Assembly: GCF_949987535.1 (NCBI RefSeq)
Contig: NC_080078.1
Location: forward strand, 28,416,942-28,480,941
Origin: Balaenoptera acutorostrata
Taxonomy: Eukaryota; Chordata; Mammalia; Artiodactyla; Balaenopteridae
Direction: 5' to 3'
Length of the DNA: 64,000 bases
This document shows, piece by piece, positions 57,680 to 64,000 of this stretch (the first letter of the stretch is position 1; each line of letters opens with the position of its first letter). Below the pieces are notes generated by a model. That model saw only the letters and a program-made list of their open reading frames with translations. It was not told the DNA's origin and searched no databases. The translations under genes and the position numbers were made by a program.

Positions 57680-60600
57680 CTAGGTTCCATATACATGCAT
57701 TAATATACGATATTTGTTTTTCTCTTTCTGACTTACTTCACTCTGTATGACAGTCTCTAGATCCATCTGCGTCTCAACAAATGACTCAATTTCGTTCCTT
57801 TTTATGGCTGAGTAATATTCCATTGTATATATGTACCACGACTTCTTTATCCATTCGTCTGTCGATGGGCATTTAGGTTGCTTCCATGACCTGGCTATTG
57901 TTAATAGTGCTGCAATGAACATTGGGGTGCATGTGTCTTTTTGAATTATGGTTTTCTCTGGGTATATGCCCAGTAGTGGGATTGCTGGATCATATGGTAA
58001 TTCTATTTTTATTTTTTTAAGGAACCTACTTACTGTTCTCCATAGTGGCTGTATCAGTTTAGATTCCCACCAACAGTGCAAGAGGGTTCCCTTTTCTCCA
58101 CACCCTCTCCAGCATTTGTTGTTTGTAGATTTTCTGATGATGCCCATTCTAACTGGTGTGAGGTGATACCTCATTGTAGTTTTGATTTGCCTTTCTCTAA
58201 TACTTAGTGATGTTGATCAGCTTTTCATGTGCTTCTTGGCCATCTGTATGTCTTCTTTGGAGAAATGTCTATTTAGGTCTTCTGCCCATTTTTGGATTGG
58301 GTTGTTTGTTTCTTTAATATTGAGCTGCATGAGCTGTTTATATATTTTGGAGATTAATCCATTGTCCGTTGATTCATTTGCAAATATTTTTTCCCATTCT
58401 GAGGGTTGTCTTTTCGTCTTGTTTATGGTTTCCTTTGCTGTGCAAAAGCTTTGAAGTTTCATTAGGTCCCATTTGTTTATTTTTGTTTTTATTTCCATTA
58501 CTCTAGGAGGTGGATCAAAAAAGATTTTGCTGTGATTTATGTCAAAGAGTGTTCTTCCTATGTTTTCCTCTAAGAGTTTTATAGTGTCTGGTCTTACATT
58601 TAGGTCTCTAATCCATTTTGAGTTTATTTTTGTGTATGGTGTTAGGGAGTATTCTAATTTCATTCTTTTACATGTAGCTGTCCAGTTTTCCCAGCACCAC
58701 TTATTGAAGAGACTGTCTTTTCTCCATTGTATGTCTTTGCCTCCTTTGTCATAGGTGCGTGGGTTTATCCCTGGGCTTTCTATCTTGTTGCATTGATCTG
58801 TGTTTCTGTTTTTGTGCCAGTACCATATTGTCTTCATTACTGTAACTTTGTAGTATAGTCTGAAGTCAGGGAGTCTGATTGCTCCAGCTCTGTTTTTTTC
58901 CCTCAAGATTGTTTTGGCTATTCGGGGTCTTTTGTGTCTCCATACAAATTTTAAGATGATTTGTTCTAGTTCCATAAAAAATGCCATTTGTAATTTGATA
59001 GGGATTGCATTGAATCTGTAGATTGCTTTGGGTAGTATAGTCATTTTCACAATATTGACTCTTCCAATCCCAGAATATGGTGTATCTCTCCATCTGTTGG
59101 TATCATCTTTAATTTCTTTCATCAGTGTCTTATAGTTTTCTGCATACAGGTCTTTTGTCTCCCTAGGTAGGTTTATTCCTAGGTATTTTATTCTTTTTGT
59201 TGCAGTGGTAAATGGGAGTGTTTCCATAATTTCTCTTTCAGATTGTTCATCATTAGTGTATAGGAATGCAAGAGATTTCTGTGCATTAATTTTGTATCCT
59301 GCAACTTTACCAAATTCATTGATTAGCTCTAGTAGTTTTCTGGTGGCATCTTAGGATTCTCTATGTATAGTATCATGTCATCTGCAAACAGTGACAGTTT
59401 TACTTCTTCTTTTCCAATTTGTATTTTTAAATTTCTTTTTCTTCTCTGACTGCCATGCCTAGGAGTTCCAAAACTATGTTGAATAATAGTGGTGAGAGTG
59501 GACATCCTTGTCTCGTTCTTGATCTTAGAGGAAATGCTTTCAGTTTTTCACCATTGAGAATGATGTTTGCTGCGAGTTTGTCATATATGGCCTTTATTAT
59601 GTTGAGGTAGGTTCCCTCTATGCCCACTTTCTGGAGAGTTTTTATCATAAATGGGTGTTGAATTTTGTCAAAAGCTTTTACTGCATCTATTGAGATGATC
59701 ATATGGTTTTTATTCTTCAATTTGTTAATATGCTGTATCACATTGATTGATTTGCGTATATTGAAGAATCCTTGCATCCCTGGGATAAATCCCACTTGGT
59801 CGTGGTGTATGATCCTTTTAATGTGTTGTTGGATTCTGTTTGCTAGTATTTTGTTGAGGATTTTTGCATCTATATTCGTCAGTGATATTGGTCTGCAATT
59901 TTCTTTTTTTGTAGTATCTTTGTCTGGTTTTGGTATCAGGGTGATGGTGGCCTCGTAGAATGAGTTTGGGAGTGCTCCTCCCTCTGCAATTTTTTGGAAG
60001 AGTTTGAGAAGGATGGGTGTTAGCTTTTCTCTAAATGTTTGATAGAATTCACCTGTGAAGCCATCTGGTCCTGGACTTTTGTTTGTTGGAAGATTTTTAA
60101 TCACAGTTTCAATTTCATTATTGTGATTGGTCTGTTCATATTTTCTGTTTCTTCCTGGTTCAGTCTTGGAAGGTTATACCTTTCTAAGAATTTGTCCATT
60201 TCTTCCAGGTTGTCCATTTTATTGGCATAGAGTTGCTTGTAGTAGTCTCTCAGGATGCTTTGTATTTCTGCAGTGTCTGTTGTAACTTCTCCTTTTTCAT
60301 TTCTAATTTTATTGATTTGAGTCCTCCCCCTCTTTTTCTTGATGAGTCTGGCTAACGGTGTATCAGTTTTGTTTATCTTCTGAAAGAACCAGCTTTTAGT
60401 TTTATTGATCTTTGCTATTGTTTTCTTTGTTTCTATTTCTGCTCTGATCTTTATGATTTCTTTCCTTCTGCTAACTTTGGGTTTTGTTTGTTCTTCTTTC
60501 TCTAGTTCCTTTAGGTGTAAGGTTAGATTGTTAACTTGAGATTTTTCTTGTTTCTTTAGGTAGGCTTGTATAGCTATAAACTTCCCTCTTAGAACTGCTT

Positions 60601-61471
60601 TTGCTGCATCCCATAGGTTTTGGATCATCGTATTTTCATTGTCATTTGTCTCTAGGTATTTTTTGAATTCCTCTTTGATTTCTTCAGTGATCTCTTGGTT
60701 ATTTAGTAACATATTGTTTAGCCTCCATGTGTTTGTGTTTTTTACGTTTTTTTCCCTGTAATTCATTTCTAATCTCATAGCATTGTGGTCAGTAAAGATG
60801 CTTGATATGATTTCAATTTTCTTAAATTCACTGAGGCTTGATTTGTGACCCACGATGTGATCTATCCTGGAGAATGTTCCGTGCGCACTTGAGAAGAAAG
60901 TGTAATCTGCTGTTTTTGGATGGAATGTCCTATAAATATCATTTAAATCTATCTGGTCTATTGTGTCATTTAAAGCTTCTGTTTCTTTATTTATTTTCAT
61001 TTTGGATGATCTGTCCATTGGTGTAAGTGAGGTGTTAAAGTCCCCCACTATTATTGTGTTACTGTCGATTTCCTCTTTTATAGCTGTTAGCAGTTGCCTT
61101 ATGTATTGAGGTGCTCCTATGTTGGGTGCATATATATTTATAATTGTTATATCTTCTTCTTGGATTGATCCCTTGATCATTATGTAGTGTCCTTCCTTGT
61201 CTCTTGTAACATTCTTTATTTTAAAGTCTATTTTATCTGATATGAGTATAGCTACTCTAGCTTTCTTTTGATTTCCATTTGCATGGAATATCTTTTTCCA
61301 ACCCCTCACTTTCAGTCTGTATGTGTCCCTAGGTCTGAAGTGGGTCCCTTGTAGACAGCATATATATGGGTCTTGTTTTTGTATCCATTCAGCAAGCCTG
61401 TGTCTTTTGGTTGGAGCATGTAATCCATTCACGTTTAAGGTAATTATTGTGATGCATGTTCCTATTACCAT
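57680..61471 (-). pseudogene. L1 ORF2 (endonuclease-reverse transcriptase), broken
   Basis: ORF2p cuts target DNA and reverse transcribes the element's RNA. The N-terminal APE-type endonuclease is visible: [27 protein letters not shown] and FTDHNAM. The catalytic Glu usually found in the LQETHF motif is Gly here (codon 42, 61348-61346). The RT domain starts around 60104 ([14 protein letters not shown]); the FADDM box is at 59388-59374; the C-terminus has the Cys/His stretch [16 protein letters not shown]. Breaks: a frameshift near 60.1 kb, a TAA at 59429-59427, a frameshift between 59.43 and 59.23 kb, and a TGA at 58219-58217. It spans about 1,264 codons, close to the usual length. Confidence 0.93.
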
Positions 61472-61529
61472 TTTCTTAATTGTTTTGGGTTTGTTTTTGT
61501 AGGTCCTTTTCTTCTCTTGTGTTTCCCAC

Positions 61530-62434
61530 TTAGAGAAGTTCCTTTAGCATTTGTTGTAGAGCTGGTTTGGTGGTGCTGAATTCTCTTAGCTTTTGCTTGT
61601 CTGTAAAGCTTTTGATTTCTCCATCAAATCTGAATGAGATCCTTGCCGGTAGAGTAATCTTGGTTGTAGGTTCTTCCCTTTCATCACTTTAAGTATATCA
61701 TGCCACTCCCTTCTGGCTTGTAGCGTTTCTGCTGAGAAATCAGCTGTTAACCTTATGGGAGTTCCCTTGTATGTTATTTGTCGTTTTTCCCTTGCTGCTT
61801 TCAATAATTTTTCTTTGTCTTTAATTTTTGTCAATTTGATTACTATGTGTCTCGGTGTGTTTCTCCTTGGGTTTATCCTGTATGGGACTCTCTGCACTTC
61901 CTGGACTTGGGTGGCTATTTCCTTTCCCATGTTAGGGAAGTTTTCGACTATAATCTCTTCAAATATTTTCTCTGGTCCTTTCTCTCTCTCTTCTCCTTCT
62001 GGGACCCCTATAATGCAAATGTTGTTGTGTTTAATGTTGTCCCAGAGGTCTCTTAGGCTGTCTTCATTTCTTTTCATTCTTTTTTCTTTATTCGGTTCTG
62101 CAGCAGTGAATTCCACCATTCTGTCTTCCAGGTCACTTATCCGTTCTTCTGCCTCAGTTATTCTGCTATTGATTCCTTCTAGTGTATTGTTCATTTCAGT
62201 TATTGTATTGTTCATCTCTGTTTGTTTGTTCTTTAATTCTTCTAGGTCTTTGTTAAACATTTCTTGCATCTTCTCGATCTTTGCCTCCATTCCTTTTCCA
62301 AGGTCCTGGATCATCTTCACTTTCATTATTCTGAATTCTTTTTATGGAAGGTTGCCTATCTCCACTTCATTTAGTTGTTTTTCTGGGGTTTTGTCTTGTT
62401 CCTTCATCTGGTATATAGCCCTCTGCCTTTTCAT
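61530..62434 (-). pseudogene. L1 ORF1 (ORF1p RNA-binding chaperone), broken
   Basis: ORF1p is the trimeric RNA-binding protein of the L1 particle. The start MKRQRAIYQMKEQ lies at 62434. Codon 31 (62344-62342) is a TAA stop, and reading resumes in frame at 62326. The coiled-coil stretch (MNNTITEMNNTLEGINSRI) is followed by the RRM region (DNIKHNNICIIGVPEGEE) and the C-terminal domain (RRNTPRHIVIKL, ARREWHDILKVM). A one-base loss near 61655 shifts the frame, so the last part ends early at 61586 instead of about 61530. The length (about 300 codons) is typical for the lineage. Confidence 0.9.
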
Positions 62435-62532
62435 CTTGTCTATCTTTCTGTGAATGTGGCTTTTGTTCCACAGGCTGCAGGATTGTAGTTCTGCTTTCTT
62501 CTGCTGTCTGCCCTCTGGTGCTAAACACTCTT

Positions 62533-63279
62533 ACTTCCTATACTAGTTCAAGTATTTTTTTATTTAGTGGACTTGCCATCACTTAAAAGGCACTTGCCCC
62601 ACCTATGGTTAACACTGTACATGAAAATTTAGAATATTGCTACATAAAATAAGCTGGAAATTGCTTTAGTTTTGTTTTACAATTTTACTTAACAGAAATG
62701 TTTGCATATTGATGACTCATTTGGAAGTAAAAGAATGGCACCCATTTGGGTAAAGCCTCCTATGTGCCCTATCATCACAACCCTGGGTCCTGTGATTACA
62801 GGTGTCTGCAGTCCAGGTGAGGAACCTGAGCACACAGCAGTGAGAAACCTGAGTCCATTTCAGATTTAAATTACAGACACACGAGAGGAAGGAAAAGAAC
62901 TTCTCTTATATGTCTCCTTTACAGAAGGCCCTCCCCTACGCACTGGTGGAAGTGCAGGTGAGGAGTCCCTGCAGCACCGCTGCCTAGGGGGAAGGGGCCG
63001 AGTCCTGGCAGGTGTGATGCTGCCTCAGCCACCAGCCTCCTGCCGGGCCACCTGCTGGGTGGGGCCTTGTGGTCCATCTCCCTCGGGGGGCTGTAACCTC
63101 ACTTCCTCCGGGATGCCACTGAAGGCACCTAATAGAGCAGTTTTTTTCTCCTGAAAAAGGCAGAAGATGAACAAGCTTCTTGAGAGCCATGGCTAATATT
63201 CAGTTTTTTTATTCCTCACGTTATTGTCAGCGGCTGCTCACATTGTCACCACAGCCTACACAGCGCCCCTCAAGGTGTT
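62533..63279. other. Unassigned intronic sequence
   Basis: No repeat or exon recognised after the L1 target duplication. Confidence 0.35.
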
Positions 63280-63365
63280 GGCGTTCTTGCCATTTTACTG
63301 ACAAGCAAAGTCCTGGAGGCTGAATCGCTTCTTCAGGTCACAAAGCTAGGAAGCAGGGATAGAAG
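63280..63365 (-). repeat. MIR fragment, antisense
   Basis: ttgccattttactgacaagc, then aggtcacaaagctagg. Confidence 0.55.
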
Positions 63366-63379
63366 AATATCTCTGTTTT

Positions 63380-63455
63380 TTGTGCGGATCAGATAAGATA
63401 ATCCAGTACCTTGACACAGTATCTGGTTCCTGTTAAGTGTTCAATGATGATGGTG
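63380..63455 (+). repeat. MIR tail fragment
   Basis: gataatccagtaccttgac, acagtatctggttcctg, taagtgttcaatgatg. Opposite orientation to the fragment immediately before it. Confidence 0.45.
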
Positions 63456-63814
63456 CTATTAGTATTATCCATCTTACTATCATTGTTTTCATTATTATCA
63501 TAAAAATATTTTAGGTGACTTAACATCAGAGAAATTGATATGTAAGGAATCTATTTTCTCCCTTGCACAAGTTCACACCTCTCACCCACTGCTGGTGGCT
63601 AGAGTGTTGCCGAAGTTGGAACCCAAGTCTTTCTGACTGTGTTCCTTCTACTCCTCTGCCCACCACACCAGGGTCCCACGTCCCTGAGTCAGCCCCACCA
63701 TGTGCCACCAGTGGGTGCCAAAGTCCCCAGGGTAACCAACTTCCTTGACTATCAGTTTTACTTTATAAGCCATTTAAAACACAATTAACATTACATTCAC
63801 ATACGAATAATATT
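63456..63814. other. Unassigned intronic sequence
   Basis: Nothing named. Confidence 0.3.
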
Positions 63815-63965
63815 TCCCACTTATTAAATACTATGCTACAGGTACTATTGCTCTGATTTTATAGATAAGGAAACTGAGGCACAGAGAGACACCTCAGCTT
63901 ACCCAGCTTCACACAGCTCGGCTCCAGTCTCAGGGCTCTGGCTCTGACCCCTGGCCTGTTAATCA
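63815..63965 (-). repeat. MIR SINE, antisense
   Basis: Reversed MIR: tactatgctacaggtac, ttatagataaggaaactg, aggcacagagagacacc, cacacagctcggctcc, then ggctctgacccc. Confidence 0.8.
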
Positions 63966-64000
63966 TGCTTTTGGGGTAATGAGTGGAATGCGCTTTGGGC

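Larger units (their letters stand above)
57446..62519 (-). mobile_element. Near-full-length L1 retrotransposon, antisense
   Basis: A 5,074-bp L1 bracketed by perfect 13-bp repeats gctaaacactctt (57433-57445 and 62520-62532). On the minus strand it has about 85 bp of 5' leader, ORF1, a short spacer, ORF2, about 230 bp of 3' UTR and an A-rich tail (T/G-rich on + at 57446-57485). The internal promoter in the 5' UTR is missing, so it is 5'-truncated just upstream of ORF1. Both ORFs are broken, so it cannot move on its own. It is the youngest long L1 in the window. Confidence 0.95.

Noticed and set aside
61755..62453. A 232-codon + strand frame with hydrophobic stretches resembling a membrane protein
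   Set aside because: It is the reverse complement of L1 ORF1; A-rich coding DNA read backwards gives Phe/Leu/Ser-rich peptides.

Overview
The window is mammalian nuclear DNA: long, mostly AT-rich non-coding sequence packed with mammalian interspersed repeats and containing one clear protein-coding exon. The young SINEs are tRNA-derived elements carrying the 'cttccctggtggcgcagtggttgag' type head (split here as cttccctggtggcgcag + tggttgag), full length about 270-340 bp, as in the CHR family of whales and hippo. L1 copies have cetartiodactyl-type 3' ends. I see no ruminant BovB or Bov-tA. A cetacean is the best guess; this is an inference from repeat content only.

The coding content is a single internal exon on the + strand at 49319-49741. 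It encodes the central part of CPPED1 (calcineurin-like phosphoesterase domain containing 1), with a good acceptor, a good donor and the GNHD metal-binding motif. I could not find the exons before or after it, so nearly all of the window appears to be two very large CPPED1 introns: at least 49.3 kb upstream and at least 14.2 kb downstream.

Layout. 1-9.6 kb: SINEs, MIR and L2 relics, an L1 3' end and a (GA)n run. 9.6-19.1 kb: a MaLR-type LTR on each strand, an ancient antisense L1 with a SINE inside it, and an L2 split by a Tigger/MER2-type DNA transposon. 19-29 kb: L1 and L2 relics, a SINE nested in a SINE, and a candidate SINE 3' transduction. 29.59-29.85 kb: an 11-copy, 23-bp minisatellite. 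31-35 kb: two SINEs at one target and a complete internally deleted Tigger/pogo element. 37-45 kb: ancient L1 blocks holding palindromic DNA-transposon remnants, then more SINEs. 49.3 kb: the exon. 51.5-62.5 kb: three antisense L1 insertions, the last a 5.1-kb copy with broken ORF1 and ORF2.

Of the 18 SINEs I count, 16 lie antisense to CPPED1, and about 14 of 16 L1 segments do too, as expected for an intron of a + strand gene. I looked for an undescribed system (operon-like cassettes, arrays, novel ORFs) and found none. The observations of most interest are the two SINEs with extra sequence between their body and a distal A-tract, the minisatellite, and the intact-ended Tigger derivative. Family names for old repeats come from recognition by eye, not from a database search.
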